From positions 23,321-87,320 of the forward strand of contig CACPDC010000005.1 in assembly GCA_902632595.1 (NCBI GenBank): a stretch of DNA of 64,000 nt, read 5' to 3'. This document shows positions 34,155 through 43,431 of the stretch, piece after piece. How positions within the stretch are numbered: the stretch's first letter is position 1; the number at the start of each line of letters is the position of its first letter. The notes beneath the pieces were generated by a model, which saw nothing but the letters and a program-made list of their open reading frames with translations, did not search any database and was not told the DNA's origin. This DNA comes from an uncultured SAR116 cluster alpha proteobacterium (GTDB lineage: Bacteria; Pseudomonadota; Alphaproteobacteria; Puniceispirillales; Puniceispirillaceae). The translations under genes were made by a program, and so were the position numbers.

Positions 34155-37100
34155 ATGCATAAGAAAGATAAAGCGAGGTGTGATTACGCAGCACTTGGAT
34201 GTATAAGTAATTTTAGTTTTCTGCGTGGTGCAAGTCATCCCCATGAGTTGATTGAAAAAGCTGCGGCAGAAGGTTGGTCATCTTGTGGTATTGCAGATTA
34301 CCATACGGTTTCTGGATTAGTTCGGGCACATCAATCTGCAATAGAACAATCAATTAAATTGTTATGCGGAGCAAGGCTCATCATTGATTGTTCTGAGTAT
34401 ATAAAACAATTAGAAAAGCCCGAACAAAAAGAGAGTATAGAAGTCATAATTTATGCAGCAAACCGTGCAGGTTATGAATCATTATGTCAGCTTCTTAGTC
34501 GTATAAATACGTCACTGGCCCACATACCAGCCACAAAAAGGGCTACAAAATTATATGTTCATGTGAGCGAATTGGCACGTCTTGGCTCGGATGTTTTTGT
34601 TATTATTGAAGCTCCAGAAGTGATTACAAGTTTTATCCTTAGACACTGTCATCAGATCCAAAAGTTTGTAACAGCGCCTCTATTATTGGGTTCTGCTATT
34701 TACCGTGATGGTAATGATAAAAAGCGTTTGCAGTATGTATCTGATTTAGCATCGCGTTTAGGCCTTAGTTTTGTTGCTCTAGTAAACTCATTGTATCACC
34801 ATTCGTCACGTCGCCCATTAGCAGATGTTTTATATTGTATCCGTACTAAAAAAACGCTTCTGAGTGCTGGAAAAGAGCTATCTCGTAATGCAGAACGACA
34901 TCTTATGAAAAGTTCAGAACATATTAGATTATGGTCAGAATATCCAGAGGCAATTATTGCTGCAAGTGAGCTTGCACAGGCATGTACTTTTTCATTGTCA
35001 CAATTGTCATATGAGTATCCAGATGAAATTGTACCAAATGGACGCTCTGTTATGGATGAGCTAATCTATCAGACTTGGCAGGGGGCAGAAAGACGGTATC
35101 CAGATGGTATACCAAATAAGGTTGAAGGTTATTTAAAAAAAGAATTAACTCTGATCGCTAAGTTAAATTATGCCCCTTATTTTTTAACAGTATTCGATAT
35201 TGTAAGATTTGCCCGTAGCCGAAATATTTTGTGCCAGGGACGAGGGTCTGCTGCTAATTCTGCCATTTGTTATTGCCTTGATATTACGGCAGTTGATCCG
35301 GCTAGAACTAGCCCTTTATTTGAGAGGTTTGTTAGTGAAGCACGAGCAGAGCCTCCCGATATTGATGTTGATTTTGAACATGAGAGACGTGAAGAAATTA
35401 TCCAATATATTTATAATAAATACGGACGTGACAGAGCAGGCCTTGCTGCCAGTATTGTAACCTATCGTAAGCGAAGTGCATTAATTGAAATCGCCAAGGT
35501 ATTTGGCTTGAGCCGGGACATACAACAAGCTTTATCAGCCCAGGTATGGGGCATAAAATCAACTTCTCTTAACTCAGAATTATTACTTGCTGCTGGGCTA
35601 GATCCAGAAGATAAAAAACTGCAATTAATATTAAAGCTTGTTAATCAGTTAAGCGGTTTTCCAAGACATTTATCACAGCATGTTGGAGGCTTTGTTATTG
35701 CTAGAGATAGATTAGACTTTCTATGCGCTATCAGGCCAGCAAGCATGGACGGGCGTACAATTATTGAGTGGGATAAAAATGATTTAGAGGCGCTTGGTCT
35801 TTTGAAAGTAGATGTGTTATCCCTCGGTATGTTAAGTTGCCTTAGGCGTGCCTTTGATTTGCTTAAGCAGCATTATCATCTAGCTGTTACATTATCTTCC
35901 GTTCCACCGGAAGATATAAATACCTATAATATGTTGTGTAGGGCACAGTCTGTCGGTGTATTTCAAGTAGAGTCGCGTGCTCAAATGTCTATGCTACCTC
36001 GTCTACAGCCAAGATGCTTTTATGATCTTGTGATCCAGGTCGCTATTGTGCGACCGGGCCCAATTCAAGGTGATATGGTACATCCTTATTTACGTCGCAG
36101 GGCAGGCCTTGAAAAAATAATCTATCCTTCAGATGAATTAAAACAAGTATTACACCGCACGCTTGGTGTGCCTTTATTTCAGGAACAGGCAATGCAGATA
36201 GCAATTGTAGCAGCAGGGTTTAGCGGCTCAGAGGCAGATCAGTTGCGCCGTGCAATGGCAACCTTTCGCAAAAATGACTTAATTCATGCATTTAAAGAGC
36301 GGATGGTAAAAGGAATGGTTGAACGTGGCTATGAGAAAGAGTTTGCCATTAGATGCTTTCGTCAGATTGAAGGCTTTGGTACTTATGGATTTCCAGAATC
36401 GCATGCCGCCAGTTTTGCTTTACTGGTTTATGTTTCTGCCTGGATAAAATGTCATTACCCGGACGTTTTTATCTGTGCGTTATTAAATGCTCAGCCAATG
36501 GGTTTTTATAGCACTGCTCAATTAGTCGCAGAAGCTAACCGTAATGGGGTTGAAGTCAGGCCAATTGATATCAATAACTCGCAATGGGATTGTAGCCTAG
36601 AGGCAACAGATCATGCGCGCCATGCGTTACGTCTTGGAATGCGTCAAGTAAAAGGATTAAAACGATATGAAGCTGAGAGATTGGTAGCAAGCCGCCATAT
36701 AGCTTATCAAGATATTAATAGTCTTATTCGTAAATCAGATATTTCCATATATGGATTAGAATCGCTTGCTAGAGCAGATGCGCTTAATTCAATTGGTCTT
36801 ACAAGTCGCCAGGCATTTTGGGAAATAAAAAAAATTGCCCGTCAACAAAGCTCAGGGCTCCCTCTATTCTCTTATGCAGAACAACGCCATAAAACTATAA
36901 TGCCAGAAGAACCAAAAGTATCTTTACCATTAGCAAGTTTAAGCACATCGGTAGCCCAAGATTATTTAGCAACGGGACTATCTCTTAAAGCTCATCCTGT
37001 AACTTTACTAGAACCATATTTTTCAGCTGACAGTTGGCAGTCCTGTTCTATTGCCTTAAGTAGTATAGATGGTAAGAAGCATCAATTAATTGGTCTTGTG

Positions 37101-37379
37101 ACAGGCAGACAAAGACCAGGTACCGCAAAAGGAACTGTTTTCATTACATTAGAAGATGCCCATTACTCTCTAAATATTATCGTTTGGCCAGCTATTGTAC
37201 ATGTGTATCGTTTAGCATTACTTAGCTCACATTTATTAGGGGTGTATGGCAGAATTCAAAAACAGGGCAGAATTATACATTTTATCGCAGATAAGCTTGT
37301 TAATTGTGATTCATATTTACAGTATTTGAAAACCCCAGAGTTAAAAATACTTAAACCGAAGAGCAGAGATTTTCATTAA
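34155..37379 (+). CDS. dnaE2: Error-prone DNA polymerase III alpha-like DnaE2
   Basis: A 1074-residue C-family polymerase. The N-terminal PHP domain begins LGCISNFSFLRGASHPHELIEKA, typical of DnaE2 rather than DnaE1. The palm has the paired aspartates of PPDIDVDFEHERREE and the third in LLKVDVLSLGML. The finger region has QLRRAMATFRKND and GFGTYGFPESHAASFALL, and a C-terminal OB fold follows (about 970-1050). It performs translesion synthesis with ImuA and ImuB. Length is normal for DnaE2. The imuA-imuB-dnaE2 order and close spacing indicate one SOS-controlled operon. Confidence 0.96.
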   Translation: MHKKDKARCDYAALGCISNFSFLRGASHPHELIEKAAAEGWSSCGIADYHTVSGLVRAHQSAIEQSIKLLCGARLIIDCSEYIKQLEKPEQKESIEVIIYAANRAGYESLCQLLSRINTSLAHIPATKRATKLYVHVSELARLGSDVFVIIEAPEVITSFILRHCHQIQKFVTAPLLLGSAIYRDGNDKKRLQYVSDLASRLGLSFVALVNSLYHHSSRRPLADVLYCIRTKKTLLSAGKELSRNAERHLMKSSEHIRLWSEYPEAIIAASELAQACTFSLSQLSYEYPDEIVPNGRSVMDELIYQTWQGAERRYPDGIPNKVEGYLKKELTLIAKLNYAPYFLTVFDIVRFARSRNILCQGRGSAANSAICYCLDITAVDPARTSPLFERFVSEARAEPPDIDVDFEHERREEIIQYIYNKYGRDRAGLAASIVTYRKRSALIEIAKVFGLSRDIQQALSAQVWGIKSTSLNSELLLAAGLDPEDKKLQLILKLVNQLSGFPRHLSQHVGGFVIARDRLDFLCAIRPASMDGRTIIEWDKNDLEALGLLKVDVLSLGMLSCLRRAFDLLKQHYHLAVTLSSVPPEDINTYNMLCRAQSVGVFQVESRAQMSMLPRLQPRCFYDLVIQVAIVRPGPIQGDMVHPYLRRRAGLEKIIYPSDELKQVLHRTLGVPLFQEQAMQIAIVAAGFSGSEADQLRRAMATFRKNDLIHAFKERMVKGMVERGYEKEFAIRCFRQIEGFGTYGFPESHAASFALLVYVSAWIKCHYPDVFICALLNAQPMGFYSTAQLVAEANRNGVEVRPIDINNSQWDCSLEATDHARHALRLGMRQVKGLKRYEAERLVASRHIAYQDINSLIRKSDISIYGLESLARADALNSIGLTSRQAFWEIKKIARQQSSGLPLFSYAEQRHKTIMPEEPKVSLPLASLSTSVAQDYLATGLSLKAHPVTLLEPYFSADSWQSCSIALSSIDGKKHQLIGLVTGRQRPGTAKGTVFITLEDAHYSLNIIVWPAIVHVYRLALLSSHLLGVYGRIQKQGRIIHFIADKLVNCDSYLQYLKTPELKILKPKSRDFH

Positions 37380-37392
37380 CATAAAAAAAGCT

Positions 37393-37410
37393 TATAGAAC
37401 TGCTATAGAA
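37393..37410 (-). terminator. Weak hairpin with T-run, possible terminator of the D,D-carboxypeptidase gene
   Basis: On the minus strand a five-base stem (TATAG/CTATA, five-base loop) is followed closely by a run of seven T. It lies 16 bp past the minus-strand gene's stop. The stem is AT-rich and weak, so termination efficiency is doubtful. Confidence 0.3.
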
Positions 37411-37425
37411 AAAATAATATAAGAT

Positions 37426-38691
37426 TTATAACGAACTAGTTTTAGCGATAACTTCCGGTAGTGCAAAACATGCGTTACCAGATTGATACAATTCAACACA
37501 AGCAGCGCGAGCGCTAGGTTCGTCAAGTCCTTCAAACCTAACTCTCCAGAGGGGCAATTCTCCACGCATAACCAAACTAACATCTGCAGGTATTGTTGCT
37601 AAAATAGATGAAGCGGAACGCCTTGCTTTGATAGCGGCTTTATGCGCACTTATCTTTCTGGAAAAACTCCCTACCTGTATCGACCAAGTATCATTCATTT
37701 TTTCGTATGATTTGCTTATAGAGGTAGAGGGAATAGAGCGAATGATAATTTTTGGCTTAGAGATTGGCGGGACAATAGATACTAGCATCCCCGTTGTAGA
37801 TGGGTCCTCTTTTTTTTCTGGTCTAGGCAATGGTGCTGTTATTGGGCTAGTCACCATCTGGAATGGCTTAACTCTCTCGAACTGGCTAGTAAGCAATTTA
37901 ATCATATGTAGGTCACGACTTTTACTGGTTTTTCCGCCGAATACAACGCCTATAAGCCGAACTCCATCACGTTCTGTTGAGGCCACAAGATTAAATCCAG
38001 ATGCTCCAATATAGCCTGTTTTTATGCCATCTGTACCTTTAAAGGCCGTCAATAGTCGATTATGGTTTTTGTATTTTTGGCCTTTATATAGAAAAAACTC
38101 ATTACTAAAATAGTGAAAATACTCTGGAAAATCTCTTCGAATTGCTATGCCAAGTTTTGCCATATCTCTCGCGGTACTTTTCTGACTCCTGTTGGGTAAT
38201 CCGGATGCATTCTTGAAAATAGTGCGTGACATACCGAGCGCTTTTGCCTTGCGGGTCATTCTCTTAGCAAAATCACGCTCTGAGATAGATATTTTTTCTG
38301 CAATAGCTGTTGCCACATCATTTGCAGATTTTGTGACCAAGGAGAGTATTGCCTCTTCAACAGAAATAGTCTCACCAGGTTTTAGATAAAGTTTAGATGG
38401 ACTCCTGCTAGCGGCAAGTTTGGATATTAAAACTCGCGATTTTAGGGTTAAGTTTTTACTCTGTAGTTCTTCAAAAACAATGTACAAAGTCATTATTTTT
38501 GCCAACGAGGCGGGATAAAGTTGTTTGTCTGCATTTCTTGAGAACAATATACGACCCGATACTTCCTCCATTACAAAAGAGGCATATTTTGGATTGGCTT
38601 GCGCTTCAGAGGTGGATAACACATTAGACGCAGCGCAAATGCCAACGAAAAAACAACAAACAATAAGGAATTTTATAAAATATTCTTTCAA
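37426..38691 (-). CDS. D-alanyl-D-alanine carboxypeptidase (PBP5/6 type) with SPOR domain
   Basis: A 421-residue periplasmic penicillin-binding protein. A signal peptide (about residues 1-31, ending SEAQA) is followed by the S11 peptidase active site: SxxK at Ser62-Lys65 (PASLAKIM), SxN at 122-124 (SAND) and KTG (DGIKTGYIG). The C-terminus (about 335-415, WSIQVGSFSRKI) is a SPOR domain that binds denuded glycan at the septum. It trims the terminal D-Ala from stem peptides. The start is TTG; no ATG upstream of the signal peptide exists and a later Met would lose it. It is divergent from clpS. Confidence 0.93.
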   Translation of the reverse strand: MKEYFIKFLIVCCFFVGICAASNVLSTSEAQANPKYASFVMEEVSGRILFSRNADKQLYPASLAKIMTLYIVFEELQSKNLTLKSRVLISKLAASRSPSKLYLKPGETISVEEAILSLVTKSANDVATAIAEKISISERDFAKRMTRKAKALGMSRTIFKNASGLPNRSQKSTARDMAKLGIAIRRDFPEYFHYFSNEFFLYKGQKYKNHNRLLTAFKGTDGIKTGYIGASGFNLVASTERDGVRLIGVVFGGKTSKSRDLHMIKLLTSQFERVKPFQMVTSPITAPLPRPEKKEDPSTTGMLVSIVPPISKPKIIIRSIPSTSISKSYEKMNDTWSIQVGSFSRKISAHKAAIKARRSASSILATIPADVSLVMRGELPLWRVRFEGLDEPSARAACVELYQSGNACFALPEVIAKTSSL

Positions 38692-38977
38692 AATAATTCC
38701 ATAAATTTTTAGAAGTTTTATTTCATTTGTAATAATTTTACTATAGATGGCCTAAATTCCTAAATCATTAAGTTTATTTTATGTTTTTTAATAATAAATT
38801 CAGAGTATTACGAAAAAATATAATGTCAAAATTAGTGAATCACAATAAAAATTAGAAATCAATATTTCTATAGTGTATCCTTTTCGGGAAACGAAGAATA
38901 AAAAAATAGTATTAAACCCTTTTCTTAAATAAAAAAATGCCAATATTTAGTATTGAGATATGGAGATATTTTAAATA

Positions 38978-39301
38978 ATGAGCGAAAATAACGAAAAGTC
39001 AGATAAGACAGATGGTGGTTTAGCATTAGCCGAGAGGACTAAAACTAAAAGACCAGCCTTGTATCGCGTAATAATGCTAAATGATGATTACACACCCATG
39101 GAATTTGTCGTACTTATACTGCAGCGTTTTTTCGGTCATAATTCACAGACCGCGCATAAAATAATGTTGCACGTGCATCAAAAGGGCGTTGGTGTATGTG
39201 GTGTTTATACCTACGAGGTAGCGGAGACTAAAATAAATCAAGTAATGACATTTGCTAGACAAAATGAGCATCCATTGCAGCTACAAATGGAAAAGGAGTG
39301 A
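38978..39301 (+). CDS. clpS: ATP-dependent Clp protease adaptor ClpS
   Basis: A 107-residue adaptor. The conserved core is [24 protein letters not shown], then [27 protein letters not shown], which includes the residues that grip N-terminal Phe, Leu, Trp and Tyr. It delivers N-degron substrates to ClpAP and is directly followed by clpA (four bases between stop and start). Confidence 0.96.
   Translation: MSENNEKSDKTDGGLALAERTKTKRPALYRVIMLNDDYTPMEFVVLILQRFFGHNSQTAHKIMLHVHQKGVGVCGVYTYEVAETKINQVMTFARQNEHPLQLQMEKE
39293..39298 (+). promoter_or_regulatory. Ribosome-binding site deciding the GTG start of clpA
   Basis: AAGGAG, inside the last codons of clpS, lies seven bases before the GTG at 39306. 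It supports that start over the in-frame codon at 39252, which would bury the start inside clpS. Confidence 0.75.
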
Positions 39302-39305
39302 AATA

Positions 39306-41585
39306 GTGCTATCCCAAGAATTAGAAGAAACCCTTCGCCGTTCTCTATCTATTGCAGGAGAGCACCGCCACGAATTTGCCACATTAGAACACCTTTTGCT
39401 CGCTATGCTTGAAGATAAAGATGCGCTTGCAGTGATGCGTGGGTGTAATCTGGATGTATCAAGGTTAAGAGAAATGTTAGAATCATATATTGATGACGAG
39501 ATGGAAGAACTTGTTTCTCAAGTTGATGAAATTGAGGTCCAACCAACAGCGTCTTTCAGTCGGGTTGTGCAACGTGCAATCATACACACCCAATCATCGG
39601 GTCGCGGTTCGGCATCGGGGGCAAATGTACTGATCGCAATGTATTCAGAACGTGAATCCCATGCAGTGTGGTTTCTAACATCGTTAGAAATGACCAGATT
39701 GGATGCTATTAGTTTTATTAGTCATGGCAATGGAGCATCCGTCGGAGGCAGTGAAACCACAGACGAGGAGTTAGATTCCTCGGATGTTAAAAATGGGAAA
39801 GATCCACTATCACAATATGCTGTTGATTTAATTGTTAAAGCCAGTGAAGGAAATGTAGATCCTCTTATAGGCAGGAGCGCAGAAGTAGATAGAACCATCC
39901 AAATTCTTTGTAGGCGAACAAAAAATAACCCGCTATATGTTGGCGATCCTGGCGTTGGAAAAACAGCTATTGCTGAAGGGCTTGCGAAGCGTATTGTTGA
40001 TGGTGCCGTACCTGAAGTTCTAAAATCGGCTGTAATATATTCATTAGATATGGGCTCACTATTAGCTGGCACTAGATATCGCGGTGATTTTGAAGAGCGC
40101 CTAAAAGCAGTAATGAAACAAATAGAAAAAGATGACAAAGCTATTTTATTCATTGATGAAATACACACTATTATTGGCGCGGGAGCTACTTCAGGGGGCG
40201 CAATGGATGCGTCTAATTTGTTAAAACCCGCACTTCAAAATGGAACATTGCGTTGCATTGGTTCTACTACATATAAAGAATACAGAAGTTATTTTGAAAA
40301 GGACCGCGCTCTAGCACGTCGGTTTCAGAAAATTGATGTGAATGAACCATCAGTGTCCGACACAATAAAAATCCTTTCCGGATTAAAAACGCGTTATGAA
40401 GCTCATCATGGCGTAAAGTTCACTCAAGCCGCGATTAAGTCGGCCGTTGACCTATCTGCACGCTACATACATGATCGTAAACTCCCTGATAAAGCGATAG
40501 ATGTTATTGATGAAGCAGCCGCTTCCCAAAATTTATTACCACCCTCGAAAAGGCGACAGCAAATTGGCCAAAAGGAAATAGAAACAACCATTGCTTCAAT
40601 GGCAAGGATACCGTCTAAACACGTAAGCAGAAATGATAAGGCGGTATTGGCCTCTCTTGAAACTGACTTAAAGCGAATGGTTTATGGTCAGGACTCTGCT
40701 ATAACAGCGCTTGCATCCGCTATTAAACTTTCACGGGCAGGTTTGCGTGAGGTTGGGAAGCCAATAGGAAATTATCTATTTTCAGGCCCTACAGGTGTTG
40801 GAAAGACAGAGGTAGCAAGACAATTATCGGAGACTTTAGGAGTTAAGTTAATACGGTTTGATATGTCTGAATATATGGAAAGACATACAGTATCTAGACT
40901 CATCGGAGCACCTCCAGGATATGTAGGTTTTGATCAGGGGGGGCTTTTAACAGATGCAATTGATCAAACACCCCATGCTGTTTTACTTCTAGATGAGATA
41001 GAAAAAGCGCATCCTGACCTTTTTAATTTATTGTTACAAGTGATGGACCACGGCACATTAACAGATTCGAATGGTAAAAAGGTTGATTTCAGAAATGTAA
41101 TTTTAATCATGACGACCAATGCGGGAGCGTCTGAATTATCTAAACAAGCAATTGGTTTTGGCAGAGGGAATAAAACAGATGCAGACTCAGAGGCAATTGA
41201 AAGGACGTTTTCACCTGAATTTAGAAATCGTCTAGACGCGATAATCGCTTTCTCCGCATTAGATAATGAGACAATACGATTAGTCGTTGATAAATTTGTG
41301 TTCCAACTGGAGGCTCAATTAGCAGAAAGACAAGTGGAGATACAGCTCAATGATGAAGCACGTGAATGGTTGGCGGACCGAGGGTATGATAGTTCGTTCG
41401 GTGCCAGACCACTTAGTAGACTAATTCAGGAGCACATAAAAAAACCACTAGCAGACCATCTTTTGTTTGGTGATCTGGTGTCTGGCGGAGAAGTGTTTGT
41501 TAGCGTGAAAGACAATCAACTTGATCTTAAAACAATATCAGCTGGTGACATAAATACATCCAAAAAGAAAATCGAGAAAGTTTGA
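39306..41585 (+). CDS. clpA: ATP-dependent Clp protease ATP-binding subunit ClpA
   Basis: A 759-residue Hsp100 unfoldase. The N-domain begins LSQELEETLRRSLSIAGEHRHEFATLEHLLLAML. The first AAA+ module has Walker A GDPGVGKTA and Walker B ILFIDEIHT; the second has GPTGVGKTE and VLLLDEIEKAHP. The absence of the ClpB-type middle coiled coil identifies ClpA. It unfolds substrates for ClpP, which is not in the window. The frame extends upstream to 39252 but the GTG at 39306 is the probable start. It converges on the COG3146 gene with 13 bp between. Confidence 0.96.
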   Translation: MLSQELEETLRRSLSIAGEHRHEFATLEHLLLAMLEDKDALAVMRGCNLDVSRLREMLESYIDDEMEELVSQVDEIEVQPTASFSRVVQRAIIHTQSSGRGSASGANVLIAMYSERESHAVWFLTSLEMTRLDAISFISHGNGASVGGSETTDEELDSSDVKNGKDPLSQYAVDLIVKASEGNVDPLIGRSAEVDRTIQILCRRTKNNPLYVGDPGVGKTAIAEGLAKRIVDGAVPEVLKSAVIYSLDMGSLLAGTRYRGDFEERLKAVMKQIEKDDKAILFIDEIHTIIGAGATSGGAMDASNLLKPALQNGTLRCIGSTTYKEYRSYFEKDRALARRFQKIDVNEPSVSDTIKILSGLKTRYEAHHGVKFTQAAIKSAVDLSARYIHDRKLPDKAIDVIDEAAASQNLLPPSKRRQQIGQKEIETTIASMARIPSKHVSRNDKAVLASLETDLKRMVYGQDSAITALASAIKLSRAGLREVGKPIGNYLFSGPTGVGKTEVARQLSETLGVKLIRFDMSEYMERHTVSRLIGAPPGYVGFDQGGLLTDAIDQTPHAVLLLDEIEKAHPDLFNLLLQVMDHGTLTDSNGKKVDFRNVILIMTTNAGASELSKQAIGFGRGNKTDADSEAIERTFSPEFRNRLDAIIAFSALDNETIRLVVDKFVFQLEAQLAERQVEIQLNDEAREWLADRGYDSSFGARPLSRLIQEHIKKPLADHLLFGDLVSGGEVFVSVKDNQLDLKTISAGDINTSKKKIEKV

Positions 41586-41598
41586 TACTTTTAAAAAT

Positions 41599-42750
41599 TT
41601 ATTTGTATGGAGATACTTTATTTATCAATAGGGCCTCCTCCGAATTTTGTGAAGCCTCATGAGAAAGGAATCTTTTGATAGCTTCTTCAAACTGTGGGTT
41701 CATTATTTTATGGGCGGAATAAGTTTTGTTAGGTAAATAACCGCGTGAAACCTTATGTAACCCTTGTGCACCAGCCTCCACTCGTTCAACTCCATTTTGG
41801 ATGGCGAATTCAATAGCTTGATAATAACACGTCTCGAAATGTAGAAATGGTATATCGCGTAAACTACCCCAATTTCGTCCATATAATGCGTCAGGTCCAA
41901 TGAGATTTAGTGCACCCGCCACAGGTGTATCGTCATCATAACAAAGCACCAGAAGAATTTTATTTTTCAATTTATTAGATAGGCAACTAAAAAAACTTCG
42001 GGTTAAATAAGCGCCGCCCCACTTCTTTTCAATTGTCGCAAGATAACATTGATAAAAAGTATCCCAATGTTTGGCTTTTATGTCTTCTCCAATAAGCTTT
42101 ACAAACCGAAGATTATATTTTTGAATGCTCTCTCGTTCCTTTCGGATATTTTTGCGTTTTCTTGAGGTGAGTTTATCTAAAAAATCATCAAACTTAGTAT
42201 AACCTTCGTTATGCCAATGAAATTGTAAACCTTCCCGTATCAACCAGCTTTTTTCTTGGGCTATGGTTACTTCCGACAAATTTAAAAAATTAATATGGGC
42301 AGACGAGAGTTCATTATTTTCAATAATTGATTGAATATAGGAAAGTAAGGCTCGTTTTGCTTCTTTGTCATTCTCTAACGACAATAGACGTGGTCCTGGT
42401 ACAGGAGTAAATGGGACAGCACTAAGTGATTTAGGATAATATTTTTGGCCTACGCGTTCATAGGCATTAGCCCAGCTATGATCAAAAATATATTCACCAT
42501 ATGAGTGGTATTTTAAATAATGTGGTGTGGCTGCGCGTAGTGTCTTTTTCTCATCATACACGCATAAGTGAGCGATATCCCAACCAGTTTCTATACCTAC
42601 ACATTTACTTTCTTCAAGTGCAGATAGGAAACCATGGGTGACGAATGGATGACCGGTAGGGTTTAATTTGTCCCAATCTTCCGATGCCATTTCGCTAATA
42701 GATGTTAAAGTCTTGAGCGAAAAAAAAGAAGGGTCTGGTGTATTATCCAT
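41599..42750 (-). CDS. GNAT / FemAB-like acyltransferase family protein (COG3146, DUF482)
   Basis: A 383-residue soluble protein of the COG3146 family. Markers are WDKLNPTGHPFVTHGFLSALEES near the N-terminus, PHYLKYHSYGEYIFDHSWANAYER, FTPVPGPRLL, RKRKNIRKERESI, and the C-terminal GAQGLHKVSRGYLPNKTYSAH. The fold is related to GNAT/FemAB acyltransferases, but substrate and reaction are unknown. It lies 35 bp after ridA on the same strand, a pairing I recall in other alphaproteobacteria. Confidence 0.85.
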   Translation of the reverse strand: MDNTPDPSFFSLKTLTSISEMASEDWDKLNPTGHPFVTHGFLSALEESKCVGIETGWDIAHLCVYDEKKTLRAATPHYLKYHSYGEYIFDHSWANAYERVGQKYYPKSLSAVPFTPVPGPRLLSLENDKEAKRALLSYIQSIIENNELSSAHINFLNLSEVTIAQEKSWLIREGLQFHWHNEGYTKFDDFLDKLTSRKRKNIRKERESIQKYNLRFVKLIGEDIKAKHWDTFYQCYLATIEKKWGGAYLTRSFFSCLSNKLKNKILLVLCYDDDTPVAGALNLIGPDALYGRNWGSLRDIPFLHFETCYYQAIEFAIQNGVERVEAGAQGLHKVSRGYLPNKTYSAHKIMNPQFEEAIKRFLSHEASQNSEEALLINKVSPYK

Positions 42751-42785
42751 AAAAATATCTTGTATCAGAAATTTATCGTCCTAGT

Positions 42786-43262
42786 TTATAATCTTTTTTT
42801 CTTCAGTTGAAATATTGCATCAATTTCTACCACTGCTCCCAGCGGTAAGGAGCTAACTCCCACTGCAAATCTTGTATGTCTGCCGTTGTCACCAAATAAG
42901 GTCACCATTAATTCAGATGCCGCATCAATTACTTTTGGTTGTTCGGTAAAGTCGGTTGTCGACACCACAAATCCGCCAAGTTTAATAACTCGTTCGACAT
43001 TTTTTAGATTATCACTCACACTTGCAACTTGACGCAATATTGCTATTGCACATTGTCTTGCCTGTTCTCGTGCATCCTCAATAGTCACTGAGTCTCCAAC
43101 TTGTCCGGTTAATTCAATGGCACCGTTAACTAGTGGTAATTGTCCAGATACATAAATCATATCCTCGATAACAAGCACAGGGACGTAATTGCCGGCTGGC
43201 GTAGCTGGTTTATCTAAATCAATACCCATTTCATTAAGCTTTATGTAAATATCAGAGGTCAT
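42786..43262 (-). CDS. ridA: RidA family enamine/imine deaminase
   Basis: A 158-residue protein of the RidA (YjgF/YER057c/UK114) family, in the longer subgroup with a VLVIEDMIYVSGQLPLVNG core and the C-terminal RHTRFAVGVSSLPLGAVVEIDAIFQL. The arginine in RHTRFAVG fits the conserved active-site arginine. Relatives hydrolyse reactive enamines made by PLP enzymes. The frame extends to 43277, but the ATG at 43262 has GGAG six bases upstream. The gene follows nrdJ by about 170 bp. Confidence 0.88.
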   Translation of the reverse strand: MTSDIYIKLNEMGIDLDKPATPAGNYVPVLVIEDMIYVSGQLPLVNGAIELTGQVGDSVTIEDAREQARQCAIAILRQVASVSDNLKNVERVIKLGGFVVSTTDFTEQPKVIDAASELMVTLFGDNGRHTRFAVGVSSLPLGAVVEIDAIFQLKKKRL

Positions 43263-43431
43263 TTTATTCTCCTTCAAAGCTTTTAGTATAAAATAATATA
43301 GGCTACTCGATATATGCGTTTTGAGAGTAAGCTATCACATCTGTCATTCAACTATCGATAAATACAATTGTCCTAGTTTATACCGCACATTTTGATGTTG
43401 TTTTTTACAAATTGGCCAATTTAAGATTAAG

